DNA from: Campylobacter concisus
Lineage (GTDB): Bacteria > Campylobacterota > Campylobacteria > Campylobacterales > Campylobacteraceae
NCBI RefSeq assembly: GCF_003049735.1
Contig: NZ_PIRM01000001.1
Coordinates: forward strand, 620,001 to 684,000
Direction of reading: 5' to 3'
DNA length: 64,000 nucleotides
A program made the position numbers and the translations under genes. The notes below the pieces were generated by a model. That model was not told the origin of the DNA. It ran no database searches and worked only from the letters and a program-made list of their open reading frames with translations. This document shows, piece after piece, positions 37,884 through 46,431 of the stretch; position 1 is the stretch's first letter; each line of letters starts with the position of its first letter.

Positions 37884-38656
37884 TGCTTGAAGTTAGAAAT
37901 TTAAACTTTAGCTACCCAAATGGGGCTGGCAAACTAGAAAATGTAAATTTAAAGATAGGCGCAGGTGAGATTTTAACTATTCTTGGTCGAAATGGAGCTG
38001 GCAAATCAACCACTCTTGGGCTAATAAGCGGCTCACTCAAGCCAGTTTCGGGAGAAATTTTTCTTGATGGCAAAAATGTTGATAGCCTAAGCAACAAAGA
38101 GCGTGCCAAGATCATGGCATATGTGGCTCAAAGCGAGGTAACCGAGTATGAATACACCGGACTTGAGTTCATCACGATGGGACGCGCGGCACACCTTGGC
38201 ATCTTTGCAAGACCTAGTAAAGAGGACGAAGAGATCGCTAAAATTTACACCAAAAAGCTTGAGATCGAGCACCTTGAAGAGAAATTTATCACTCAAATGA
38301 GTGGCGGTCAAAAGCAAATGTGTATGATCGCGCGCGCGATGGCTGCACAACCAAAGATGATTATATTTGACGAGCCAACGAGTGCACTTGATTTTGGCAA
38401 CCAGTATAAATTTCTACGCACCATTAAGTGGCTAAAAGAGCTTGGCTACTCGGTCGTGCTAACTACTCACAACCCTGACTTTGCCGTGCTTCTTGGCGGA
38501 TATGTCGCACTTGTAAAAGGTGATGGAAATGTTGAGTTTGGCACGGTTAGCGAGATCATTAGAAGCGAAAATTTAAGCAAGCTTTACGGATTAAGCTTAA
38601 ACGTAAGCTACATCGACGAAGTAAAAAGAGAGTGCTGTTTAACATATCCTCTTTAA
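37880..38656 (+). CDS. ABC importer ATPase (FepC/BtuD type)
   Basis: The protein has 258 residues with Walker A G-R-N-G-A-G-K-S-T (about 36-44), signature M-S-G-G-Q-K-Q-M (about 138-145), Walker B M-I-I-F-D-E-P-T (about 159-166) and a switch His in T-T-H-N. It powers uptake of the ligand bound by the first protein of the operon. There are two overlapping ATG codons (37880 and 37883) and the choice is not decided by the sequence. Confidence 0.93.
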   Translation: MMLEVRNLNFSYPNGAGKLENVNLKIGAGEILTILGRNGAGKSTTLGLISGSLKPVSGEIFLDGKNVDSLSNKERAKIMAYVAQSEVTEYEYTGLEFITMGRAAHLGIFARPSKEDEEIAKIYTKKLEIEHLEEKFITQMSGGQKQMCMIARAMAAQPKMIIFDEPTSALDFGNQYKFLRTIKWLKELGYSVVLTTHNPDFAVLLGGYVALVKGDGNVEFGTVSEIIRSENLSKLYGLSLNVSYIDEVKRECCLTYPL

Positions 38657-38737
38657 ATTTATACTCTCAAAAGAGAAATTCTTTTGAAAGCACTTTTGCA
38701 TTTTTGCTATTTCACACATACTGCCTTTGGAGTAAAA

Positions 38738-38849
38738 ATGAAAAAGTTAGTTTTGATTTTATTTTTTGCGTGGATGCAGTGGCTTTGACCGTGATCATGA
38801 CGGCATACCATGTGAGAATATATGCAAAGAACGTAGAGTAAAAAAATAA
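38738..38849 (+). pseudogene. Decayed small Excalibur-domain exported protein
   Basis: An ATG at 38738 behind GGAG starts a signal-like peptide (M-K-K-L-V-L-I-L-F-F) that stops after 16 codons at 38786-38788. In the next frame, 38787-38849 reads D-R-D-H-D-G-I-P-C-E-N-I-C-K and ends at TAA, which is the hallmark calcium-binding end of Excalibur-domain proteins. The middle of the domain is missing. The simplest reading is an internal deletion plus frameshift in a short secreted protein gene. Confidence 0.6.
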
Positions 38850-38919
38850 TTTTATTAAAATTTACTCCGCTAAATTTTAAAGCTAACAAAATCAAAAATT
38901 TAAGTTAAATTGAAAGCAA

Positions 38920-40737
38920 CTAGGCGTTATTTTTAGCAAGCGCCGCCACCCTAGTCTTTGCAGCCTGTGTAATATCATCCTCGTAGTCATAGAAGTTAAA
39001 TGTCGCTCCATGCTGTACAAAGCCATTTAGTATGTCGCCACTTTGTCGGTTTTTAAGATCAAGCTCGGCCACCTTAAAGCCGTCATTTGTTGCACAAAAT
39101 TCTTTTAACCTAGCAGGCGTCTCTTTTAGCTTGGTGAACAAAAAGCAGTATCCATCGCCGCCGTTTCGTCCCACCCTTCCTCGTAGCTGATGAAGCGTAG
39201 CAAGGCCGAGCCGCTCAGCACCCACGATCACTATCGTATTTAGCCTTGGCAGCGAGATACCAACCTCAACAACAGTGGTTGAAAGCAAAATTTCGCCCTC
39301 TTCCCTAAAGCGCCTTAAAATTTCCTCTTTTTCCTTGTCCTTACCGTGCGTGACGAAAACATTTTTGAAATTCTTTAGCCAAAAGCCCTGCGCCTCATTT
39401 AGGCTTTGGTAGTTTGAGCTCTCACTGCTCTCAACTAGAGGATAAATGATAGCCACTTGAAAGCCACCTCCAAGCTGCTTTTTGATGTGAGTTATTAAAA
39501 AGCCAAACTCACTAGCGCCTAAAATTTGGCTCGTTATATTTTTCTTAAACGGCATCTGCTTTAAAAAGCTAAAATTTACGATCTCAGACTGGATTAAACT
39601 GAGCGTCCTTGGTATCGGTGTAGCCGAAAACTGCACAAAATTTGCTCGCTCATTCTCGTTTGAGGCGAGCTCCTCTATCTTTTTGCGTTGATTTGAGCCA
39701 AAGCGGTGCTGCTCATCGACCATGACAAGCGGCGAATTTGGTAACTCGTGAAATAGAAGCGCATGCGTACCAACGATCAAATTTACCCCGTCAAAATCAA
39801 GCTTTTTCTCTCCGCTTTGAACCAACATCACATTCACAAAAGATGGCAATAGCCTCTTTGCTTCATTATAAATTTGCTCGCTTAAGATGCTAGTTGGTGC
39901 CATCAAAATAGCAGTTTTTGGATAGACACTAAGTGCGGCTGCTAGGATCACCAGCGTCTTACCACTCCCCACATCGCCCATTATGACGCGTCTTTTTGCC
40001 TGCACAGCACTAAGGTCGTCTCTTATATCATTTATCGCGTTTATCTGGTCGTTTGTCGGCATAAATGGCAAGCCCTTTAGCCAAGAGCTTATATCAAAAA
40101 GCTCTATTTTAGGACTTTTAAAATAAGTTTTTTTCGCACTTAGCTTTTTTATGTAGTTAAAAATTTCTACAAATTTTAAAATGTGCGTACCCTCATTGTC
40201 GTTTTTTAGGCGGTATAAAATTTGTACGCTTTGCTCATCTAGCCTTTGCAGATCAGCTAGAAATTTAGCCTCTTTTTCACTTAAGCCCTCGGCTAATAAA
40301 TTTTGTAAATTTATATATTTTAAAACAAGTTTTTTGACTTCATCATCTTTGAGCTCGGTCTTAAATTTAGGCACGATCTGGCCTATTTTTGTGGTGATTT
40401 TTGGATTTACGATCTGCCACGAGCCAAAGGCGTAGGAGCAAAGCCCATATATCGCCATCTCTTTGCCAACCTTAAAAGCGCCGTAGTGCCAAGACTTTGC
40501 GTTAAAAATGACGATCTTTACACTACTTTGCCACTGCTCGCAAAAGGCAAGTGCTGTTAGCATACCAGGGCGCGAGGCGAGCGAGGTGATCTTTACATTT
40601 ATGCAGATCTGCCCTTCTCTTGGGCTCTTAGCGATCGTCGTATCCTCAAAGCCCTTTGGTAGCACAAGAGCAAGGTCAAGTAGGCTAAGCACGCCTATTT
40701 TTAGAAGTTTTGCCCTATCGCTTGCTTCAAATTTCAT
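38920..40737 (-). CDS. recG: ATP-dependent DNA helicase RecG
   Basis: This 605-residue superfamily 2 helicase has an N-terminal wedge/OB part (about 1-200), Walker A G-D-V-G-S-G-K-T-L (about 255), box II D-E-Q-H-R-F-G (a DEAH variant usual in RecG), and C-terminal motifs V-V-E-V-G-I and Q-L-R-G-R-V-G-R. It is shorter than E. coli RecG (693), mainly at the N-terminus, as usual for epsilonproteobacteria. It regresses stalled replication forks and branches Holliday junctions. The start overlaps the end of the M16 gene by 11 bases. Confidence 0.92.
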   Translation of the reverse strand: MKFEASDRAKLLKIGVLSLLDLALVLPKGFEDTTIAKSPREGQICINVKITSLASRPGMLTALAFCEQWQSSVKIVIFNAKSWHYGAFKVGKEMAIYGLCSYAFGSWQIVNPKITTKIGQIVPKFKTELKDDEVKKLVLKYINLQNLLAEGLSEKEAKFLADLQRLDEQSVQILYRLKNDNEGTHILKFVEIFNYIKKLSAKKTYFKSPKIELFDISSWLKGLPFMPTNDQINAINDIRDDLSAVQAKRRVIMGDVGSGKTLVILAAALSVYPKTAILMAPTSILSEQIYNEAKRLLPSFVNVMLVQSGEKKLDFDGVNLIVGTHALLFHELPNSPLVMVDEQHRFGSNQRKKIEELASNENERANFVQFSATPIPRTLSLIQSEIVNFSFLKQMPFKKNITSQILGASEFGFLITHIKKQLGGGFQVAIIYPLVESSESSNYQSLNEAQGFWLKNFKNVFVTHGKDKEKEEILRRFREEGEILLSTTVVEVGISLPRLNTIVIVGAERLGLATLHQLRGRVGRNGGDGYCFLFTKLKETPARLKEFCATNDGFKVAELDLKNRQSGDILNGFVQHGATFNFYDYEDDITQAAKTRVAALAKNNA

Positions 40738-41956
40738 TTTTTAAGACGCAAAAACTTAGCTCGTTTATCTCTGCGTGAGCTTTTATGAAGCTATTTAGCT
40801 CGTTTAGCGAAAGGGCTGAAATTTTATCTAGATCCTTTAAAAATCCCCCAAGCTCACCATGCTCATAAAACTCGCCTTGTGCGATGTCAAGGCGCTTAAA
40901 TAGCGTCTCAAGCCTAAGTGGCAACGAACCAAGTAAAAATTTCTTCGCCTGCTCAAGCTCGGCCTTGCTAACGCCTTTTTTGCTAAATTTTAAAATTTCT
41001 TCTTTTATAACAGCGATGGCCTCATCTTTTTTCTCATTTTTTGTCTGCATGTAGCCGTAAAGCTGGCTGTAAGAGAGATTTAGCAAATTTCTAGCGTAGG
41101 CGCTATACGCAAGCCCTCTTTTCACGCGGATCTCCTCCATGAGCCTCGAGCCAAAGCCACCCTCGCCTAAAATAAATGTCGCCACTGCGGCCTTGTATTT
41201 CTCCTCAGGTTTTACATTAAATGGCGCACCAAAGTAGATGTAGGCTTGCTCGCTTTGCCTGATGATCTCGCTGCTTTCGCACTTGTTGCTTGGGCTAAAG
41301 CGCTCTAGTTTTCGCACCTTGCCAGGTTTTAGTATCTCCAAAACACTAGCAAGCTCTTTTGCCTGCTTCTCGTCGATGTCGCCACCTAGCACGCAAAGCA
41401 AATTTGAAAGGTCTAAATGCTCGTTTAAAAACTTTCTCACATCTTCAAGCGTGATCGCTTTTATGCTCTTTTTAGTGCCGATACTAGGCTCTGAAAGCAC
41501 GCTTTTTGGATACAAAAGCTCAAAAAGCCCCTGCCTTGCTAAGTAGTCAAAGTCGTTTTCATTTGCTGCGATCTCGCCAAGTGTGACGGTTTTGCACCTA
41601 TTTAGAATTTCATCAGTTAAATTTGGAGCGCTTATAAGCTCTTTTAGCTTGCCGCACGCAAAGGCAAAGTGCTCTTTTAAGCAGTTTAGATCGATGCAAA
41701 ATGTCTCAAAGCCGCAGCTTGCATTTAGGCTGATCGCCCTTACTTCAAGCTCTTTAGCAAATTTAGCCGAGCCTAGCTTCATATCGCCCTCGTTTAGTAA
41801 ATTTGCACTTAGTCTTGCAAGACCTGCAAGCTTGCCATTTTGCGAGCTACCAGCTGCTTTGAAAACTAGCTTTAGGCTCACTACTGGCATCGCTTTTGAG
41901 CTTTCAAAAACGACTGGGATTTTTACATTTTTTACATTGATATCTAAAATTTTCAT
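40727..41956 (-). CDS. M16-family peptidase homologue without the zinc motif
   Basis: The protein has 409 residues with the two-lobed M16 (pitrilysin/processing peptidase) pattern, including the C-terminal-lobe signature F-G-S-R-L-M-E-E-I-R-x-K-R-G-L-A-Y. The zinc-binding H-x-x-E-H expected near residue 48 is replaced by R48-L-S-A51-N52, so all three key residues are lost. No signal peptide is seen. It may be a non-catalytic partner of an active M16 protein encoded elsewhere, as in alpha/beta processing peptidases. It abuts mqnC with no gap and overlaps recG. Confidence 0.85.
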   Translation of the reverse strand: MKILDINVKNVKIPVVFESSKAMPVVSLKLVFKAAGSSQNGKLAGLARLSANLLNEGDMKLGSAKFAKELEVRAISLNASCGFETFCIDLNCLKEHFAFACGKLKELISAPNLTDEILNRCKTVTLGEIAANENDFDYLARQGLFELLYPKSVLSEPSIGTKKSIKAITLEDVRKFLNEHLDLSNLLCVLGGDIDEKQAKELASVLEILKPGKVRKLERFSPSNKCESSEIIRQSEQAYIYFGAPFNVKPEEKYKAAVATFILGEGGFGSRLMEEIRVKRGLAYSAYARNLLNLSYSQLYGYMQTKNEKKDEAIAVIKEEILKFSKKGVSKAELEQAKKFLLGSLPLRLETLFKRLDIAQGEFYEHGELGGFLKDLDKISALSLNELNSFIKAHAEINELSFCVLKNEI

Positions 41957-43003
41957 CTAAAATTTCTCCAAAATATCGTAGTTTGTGTTACGCTTAGCTG
42001 GGATTTCTCCAACATCTTTTATAAGCTCGATCATCTGGTCTTGGTTCATCCTAAAGCTAGCACCTGCCGCCTTTACAACATTTTCCTCCATCATTGTGCT
42101 ACCAAGGTCGTTTGCGCCAAAAAGAAGCGCTAGCTGACCTACGTAGCTGCCCTGCGTGACCCAGCTACTTTGGATATTTTTAAAGTTATCCAAAAAGAGC
42201 CTTGAGACTGCAAGAAGCCTTAGATAGACGTTTGAGCTTTGCTTTTTGATCTCTGGAATTTCTTGCATGAGCTTTGTATTTAGCCCTTGAAAGCTCCAAA
42301 GTATAAAGGCTCTAAATCCAGCCGTTTCATCTTGTAAATTTCTGATGTGCTCCCAGTGCTCCACGATCTCGCGAGTGCTCTCAACAGTGCCAAACATCAT
42401 TGTAGCAGTCGTTTTCATGCCAAGTTCGTGCGCCTCTTTGTGTATGCGAAGCCAGTCTGCGGTGTCGCACTTTTTAGGGGCGATGATATCACGCACCCTG
42501 TCGCTTAAAATTTCCGCTCCAGCCCCTGGCATCGAGTATAAACCCTTTTCGTTTAGGCGTCTTAAGACCTCTTTTGTAGAAATTTTTGAAATTCTTGCGA
42601 TGTAGTCGATCTCAACGGCAGAAAAGCCATGTATCGTGATGCTTGGATAGTGTTTGCTGATGTAGCTCACTAGCTCCTCGTACCACTCGATCTTTAGCTT
42701 TGGATGAACGCCGCCTTGAAATAAAATTTGCGTGCCGCCAATGGCGATTAGCTCCTCTATCTTCTTGCCGATCTCCTCAAAACTTAGCACGTAAGCGTCT
42801 TCTTCTTTTGCGTGGCGGTAAAATGCGCAAAATTTACAATCCACCCAGCAGACATTTGTATAGTTGATGTTGCGATCTACGATGAAGGTCGTTATGCCAT
42901 CTGGATGAAGCTCTTTTTTTCTAGCTAGTGCCATCTTGCCAAGCTCGTGAAGCGGTGCATTTTCTATAAGATCGATGGCTTCATTTACACTAAGTCTTTT
43001 CAA
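41957..43003 (-). CDS. mqnC: Cyclic dehypoxanthine futalosine synthase
   Basis: This radical SAM enzyme of the futalosine route to menaquinone cyclises dehypoxanthinyl futalosine. The [4Fe-4S]-SAM cysteines are in N-Y-T-N-V-C-W-V-D-C-K-F-C (CX3CX2C), and G-G-V-H-P and P-G-A-G-A-E follow in family order. I prefer the TTG at 43003 (348 residues), which follows AAAAGG and gives the usual N-terminus; an ATG at 43048 would add 15 lysine-rich residues without a ribosome site. Menaquinone is the main quinone for the respiratory enzymes in this window. Confidence 0.92.
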   Translation of the reverse strand: MKRLSVNEAIDLIENAPLHELGKMALARKKELHPDGITTFIVDRNINYTNVCWVDCKFCAFYRHAKEEDAYVLSFEEIGKKIEELIAIGGTQILFQGGVHPKLKIEWYEELVSYISKHYPSITIHGFSAVEIDYIARISKISTKEVLRRLNEKGLYSMPGAGAEILSDRVRDIIAPKKCDTADWLRIHKEAHELGMKTTATMMFGTVESTREIVEHWEHIRNLQDETAGFRAFILWSFQGLNTKLMQEIPEIKKQSSNVYLRLLAVSRLFLDNFKNIQSSWVTQGSYVGQLALLFGANDLGSTMMEENVVKAAGASFRMNQDQMIELIKDVGEIPAKRNTNYDILEKF

Positions 43004-43135
43004 ATTTAACCTTTTATTTTGCTTATTTTTGGGCGAGAGTTTAGCCAAAAATGCTTTTAAATATGATAAATCAGGCGTTATGAAAAATTAATTTTTAAAG
43101 GCTAAAATGTGAGAAATTCTTTAAAGGAGCGAATT

Positions 43136-43345
43136 ATGAAAAAGGTTATATTTGCCGTTATTTGCGGACTATTTTTAGTTGGTTGTGCTAAAAATGAGCC
43201 AAAGCCAAACGAAGCTGGACACGCAGAATGTGGCTGCCCTCACCACCAAAACATGGCGACAAAAGATAAGGGAAGTTGCGAACACCACGGCGACATGCAA
43301 AATGGTGGCCATGCACATGACCACCAAATGATGCATAAACATTAA
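43136..43345 (+). CDS. Small His/Cys/Met-rich lipoprotein, putative metal binder
   Basis: The protein has 69 residues, with a lipobox L-F-L-V-G-C17. The mature part of about 53 residues has ten His, four Cys including the lipidated one (others C32, C34, C48) and four Met, in motifs such as C-G-C-P-H-H, C-E-H-H-G and H-A-H-D-H-Q-M-M-H-K-H. This composition suggests binding of copper, nickel or zinc at the membrane surface. The ATG at 43136 follows AAAGGAGC; a longer frame from 43109 adds non-signal residues. It is not a family I can name. Its stop codon touches a strong terminator. Confidence 0.75.
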   Translation: MKKVIFAVICGLFLVGCAKNEPKPNEAGHAECGCPHHQNMATKDKGSCEHHGDMQNGGHAHDHQMMHKH

Positions 43346-43370
43346 TAAAAGTGCCAACTGGCACTTTTAT
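43345..43370. terminator. Strong bidirectional terminator shared by convergent genes
   Basis: A perfect 11-bp stem (ATAAAAGTGCC / GGCACTTTTAT) with an AACT loop. The plus-strand stop codon (43343-43345) touches its left edge and the minus-strand stop codon (43367-43369) lies inside the right arm. Confidence 0.85.
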
Positions 43371-43759
43371 CCAACTATCACCTTGTCACCTTTGGTGCCA
43401 AGAACTGTCACTTTTTCTCCGTTAGCTAAATTTCCGTCATATTTCCAAAGAGTGCCTTTGAAATAGACCATATTTTCTCTGATCTCGCCAACTCCGGCTT
43501 CGTCTAAAAATTCCTCGTTAAAACTCTCTTTTCTGGACATAAATTTACTCTTCAACGGCGCTTTTAAAAGCACAAGGAGCACGATCGCAATCGCTGCCGT
43601 AATTAAAATTTGATAGCTCCAAGCAAAACTAAAACCAAAATTTATAGCTCCAACTACTATAAAAGCTATGCCAAAAAATAGCAAATAAAACGAGAAAAAG
43701 ATAAACTCGGTGATGCACAAAACCACACCAATTGCTATCATTATAAAAGGGCTGATCAC
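43367..43759 (-). CDS. NfeD-like membrane protein
   Basis: The protein has 130 residues with three membrane segments in the first 68 and a small beta-rich OB-fold domain at the C-terminus (about 80-130), the pattern of short NfeD proteins that accompany SPFH proteins. It starts with GTG at 43759, overlapping the SPFH stop (GTGA), so translation is coupled. Its role is in membrane-protein quality or membrane microdomain organisation by family; the exact function is unknown. Confidence 0.85.
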   Translation of the reverse strand: MISPFIMIAIGVVLCITEFIFFSFYLLFFGIAFIVVGAINFGFSFAWSYQILITAAIAIVLLVLLKAPLKSKFMSRKESFNEEFLDEAGVGEIRENMVYFKGTLWKYDGNLANGEKVTVLGTKGDKVIVG

Positions 43760-44670
43760 GCCTTATCCTTAGCTAGGAAATTTTTCAAAACGCTAAGTGA
43801 GCCAATAAGCTCAGTCGCCTCATAAGGGACTAAAATTTTATCTTTTGAGCTATTTTTAGCTAGCTCGCTAAATGCCCCGACTCTATCGCGCGCGAGCAAA
43901 AATTCAGCCGCATTTGCGTTTTTGCTCATACTATCATTTATCATATCCATAGCCTCTTTTTGAGCCGTTGCGATAGCGATTTGCTCGTATTTTTTCGCAT
44001 CAGCCATACGCTCTATAGCCTCTGCTTGAAGTACTTTTTCTTGTTTTAGCGCCTCTGCGTTGCGTATTAGTGCCTCTTTTTCAGCCAAGGCTTTTAGCTC
44101 GATCGCACGTTTTTCACGCTCAGCTTTCATCTGCATATTCATCGCCTCTTCGATGCCAAGTGGGACAGAAATTTCAGAAATTTCTACACGCATGATCTTT
44201 ACGCCCCAGTTGCCAGCAGCGTCGCCAAGAGCCACTTGAAGTGCGGCATTTAGGCGGTCACGTGAGCTTAGTGTATCGTCAAGATTCATCGCGCCTATCT
44301 CGCCACGAAGCGTTGTCATGGCTAAATTTGCAATGGCACGCTTGTAGTTATCTACGTTATAAACCGCCATTTTCGCGTCAAAGACCTTTAAAAAGACGAT
44401 ACCATCGACGCTTATGTTTACGTTATCTTTTGTAATGACTTGCTGTTTTGTGATGTCTACTAGCTGCTCTTTTACGGTGATTATCGCTCTTATTTGATCG
44501 ACAAATGGGATAATTATGTGAAATCCACCGTCAAGCACTTTGTGGAATTTACCAAGTCGCTCGATGAGTAGATTATCAGCTTGTGAGACGATCTTGATGC
44601 CAGCCTTTAAAAACAAGAACGCAAAGATAACCAGAACTACGACTAAAACGCCAAATGCTTCGATTTGCAT
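43756..44670 (-). CDS. SPFH/stomatin-family membrane protein (QmcA type)
   Basis: The protein has 304 residues, with an N-terminal membrane anchor (about 7-25), then an SPFH/prohibitin domain (E-R-L-G-K-F-H-K-V-L-D-G-G-F-H at about 37-51) and a long charged coiled coil (about 185-255) that forms oligomeric rings. These proteins organise membrane domains and can control the FtsH protease. It is paired with NfeD immediately downstream. Confidence 0.9.
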   Translation of the reverse strand: MQIEAFGVLVVVLVIFAFLFLKAGIKIVSQADNLLIERLGKFHKVLDGGFHIIIPFVDQIRAIITVKEQLVDITKQQVITKDNVNISVDGIVFLKVFDAKMAVYNVDNYKRAIANLAMTTLRGEIGAMNLDDTLSSRDRLNAALQVALGDAAGNWGVKIMRVEISEISVPLGIEEAMNMQMKAEREKRAIELKALAEKEALIRNAEALKQEKVLQAEAIERMADAKKYEQIAIATAQKEAMDMINDSMSKNANAAEFLLARDRVGAFSELAKNSSKDKILVPYEATELIGSLSVLKNFLAKDKA

Positions 44671-44711
44671 TTTTACTCCTTTAATTTATAATTTGTTATT
44701 TTCTTAAGTAT

Positions 44712-44717
44712 TATAAT
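44712..44717 (+). promoter_or_regulatory. Sigma-70 -10 box of the first NlpE-like gene
   Basis: TATAAT in the context TATTATAATAC lies 34 bases before the ATG at 44751, with AAAGGA as ribosome site. Confidence 0.55.
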
Positions 44718-44750
44718 ACATTTTAAATTTTATTTTCAAAAAGGATTAGC

Positions 44751-45179
44751 ATGAAAAAATTTATATTTGCACTAAGTGCGGCCCTACTTTTGGCAGGTTG
44801 TGCCTCATCTAGCCAAAATGCAAACGTCCCACAAGGCAAATGTGAAGTAAAAAGTAGCTGCGAAGCTCCAATTAGCAGCATTGAGGGCACTTATAAAGCA
44901 TTTTTGCCTTGCGCTAGCTGCATGGGTGTTGATTCACGCTTAACATTAAAAAAAGATGGTACATTTGAAAGTGTGATGGACTACAAGTCAAAAGACAACT
45001 ACAAAGCCGTTAGCAAAGGCAAGTACTCAATAGAAAATGGTGTGATAACAACGATTGATGAGTATAAAGAAAAGAGCTTTTATAAAATAGAAGGCGAGAA
45101 CCTAAAAATGCTAGATATGGATCAAAAAGAGGTCACTGGCGAGCTAAAAGATAAATACATCTTTAAACGCGTAAAATAA
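44751..45179 (+). CDS. NlpE-like lipoprotein (short)
   Basis: The protein has 142 residues with lipobox L-L-A-G-C17. The mature part is one NlpE N-terminal-type beta domain: G-T-Y-K-A-F-L-P-C54-A-S-C57-M-G followed by L-T-L-K-K-D-G-T-F. In E. coli NlpE this CxxC domain senses envelope lipoprotein stress and copper and activates Cpx; no Cpx system is seen here, so only the fold is claimed. It is a paralogue of the next gene. Confidence 0.82.
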   Translation: MKKFIFALSAALLLAGCASSSQNANVPQGKCEVKSSCEAPISSIEGTYKAFLPCASCMGVDSRLTLKKDGTFESVMDYKSKDNYKAVSKGKYSIENGVITTIDEYKEKSFYKIEGENLKMLDMDQKEVTGELKDKYIFKRVK

Positions 45180-45197
45180 ATTTTAAAGGCAAAATGA

Positions 45198-45203
45198 TAT
45201 AAT
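45198..45203 (+). promoter_or_regulatory. Extended -10 promoter of the second NlpE-like gene
   Basis: TGATATAAT (extended -10) lies 24 bases before the ATG at 45228, showing that the second NlpE-like gene can be transcribed separately from the first. AAGGAG at 45216-45221 is the ribosome site. Confidence 0.55.
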
Positions 45204-45227
45204 TTTGCAATTTTTAAGGAGTTGCAA

Positions 45228-46430
45228 ATGAAATATCTTTTTGCCATACTTATCTCATTTTTCATCCTTGGCTGCGCAAAAAATGAAAATTTAGAGCCAA
45301 AACAAAGCACACAAAATATAGCAAAAGAAGACAAGCCGTTAGTTCAGGCAAATACACCCAAAAAGCCAGAAAAGCTAATACTTCCAAACTCAATTTATAG
45401 TAGTTTTCACACTATTTTGCCTTGCCCAAACTGCGAAGGCATAAAAACTATCATCACGTTAAATAAAGACAAAACCTATACAAAAACAATGCTTACTATG
45501 GATAAAGAAATAAGCTTGGTTGAAAAAAATGGCACATTTGATGTTGATGATAGTGCTATCATTTTAAAAGATGAAAATGGCAATCTTAGCTACTTCGCAC
45601 CAAATAAAAACTCACTTCTTCAGCTTGATGACAAGAAAAATAAGCGAGTTGGCGTGCTAGCTCAAATTTATAATTTCGAGCCAGTAAATAAAGCTTACAA
45701 AGATAGTTTTTTTGCTAGATTCTCTAAATTTAAAGACAAAAATGGCTTTTTAGATATTATCATCACGCCAAGTAAAAATGGTGCAAGAGCAACATTTTAC
45801 TCATCGTTAAAAAACGGCTCCCCAATTTGTGAGTTTAGCTCTGAGCTTTTTTATGACAAAGGAATTTTTTATCTTTTAGATGAAAAAGGCATAGCCTTAA
45901 GCATACACAAGATAAATGGCGATCTATTTATAATCGCAAATGATAAAATTTGTAAAAGTGCTCACATAAGCGGGCATTACAAAAAAAGTAAAGGCTATAA
46001 AAATATCTTTGGTAAAGGATTTTTTGCAGAGCTGACAAACGAATCAGCAAATAGAGATGTGATAAAAATTTATGGCTCAAAAAACATAAAACGAGATAAC
46101 ACAAAAAAAGAAAACAGCTACATCGTAACAAGTAAAAGTGAAAGAATTTTTGAATACACCTTGCTAAATGGCATTATCACAAGCATTGAAATTTATTCAA
46201 ACGAGTTTAAAACTCCAGAAAATATCAGCCTTAAATCAAATTTCAAAGATATAAAAAACTCTCTTGTTATCTCTAAATTTAGTAGTGACAAAAACAATAT
46301 CTATCTAAAAATAGATAGCCACGATATGTTAATCACACTAAAAAATCCACTTACCAAAGAGATAACAAGCCTAAACGATATCCCAGATGAAACAAAGATA
46401 GAGCAAATAACGCTAATGTGGAATCAATAA
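45228..46430 (+). CDS. NlpE-like lipoprotein (long)
   Basis: The protein has 400 residues with lipobox F-I-L-G-C16. An NlpE N-terminal-type domain with L-P-C66-P-N-C69-E-G is followed by about 250 residues of lysine-rich beta-like sequence that I do not recognise (E. coli NlpE has a smaller OB-like C-domain). The ATG at 45228 is preferred to the in-frame TTG at 45222, which overlaps the ribosome site. The MFS gene follows after one base. Confidence 0.75.
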   Translation: MKYLFAILISFFILGCAKNENLEPKQSTQNIAKEDKPLVQANTPKKPEKLILPNSIYSSFHTILPCPNCEGIKTIITLNKDKTYTKTMLTMDKEISLVEKNGTFDVDDSAIILKDENGNLSYFAPNKNSLLQLDDKKNKRVGVLAQIYNFEPVNKAYKDSFFARFSKFKDKNGFLDIIITPSKNGARATFYSSLKNGSPICEFSSELFYDKGIFYLLDEKGIALSIHKINGDLFIIANDKICKSAHISGHYKKSKGYKNIFGKGFFAELTNESANRDVIKIYGSKNIKRDNTKKENSYIVTSKSERIFEYTLLNGIITSIEIYSNEFKTPENISLKSNFKDIKNSLVISKFSSDKNNIYLKIDSHDMLITLKNPLTKEITSLNDIPDETKIEQITLMWNQ

Positions 46431-46431
46431 G

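Noticed and set aside
38632..38841. Plus-strand open frame of 69 codons after the ABC ATPase
   Set aside because: It overlaps the ATPase end, has no ribosome site and crosses the Excalibur remnant in a third frame; it is a chance frame.
43004..43048. Fifteen extra residues at the mqnC N-terminus
   Set aside because: They are Lys/Asn-rich, have no ribosome site and are not expected in the family; the TTG at 43003 follows AAAAGG.
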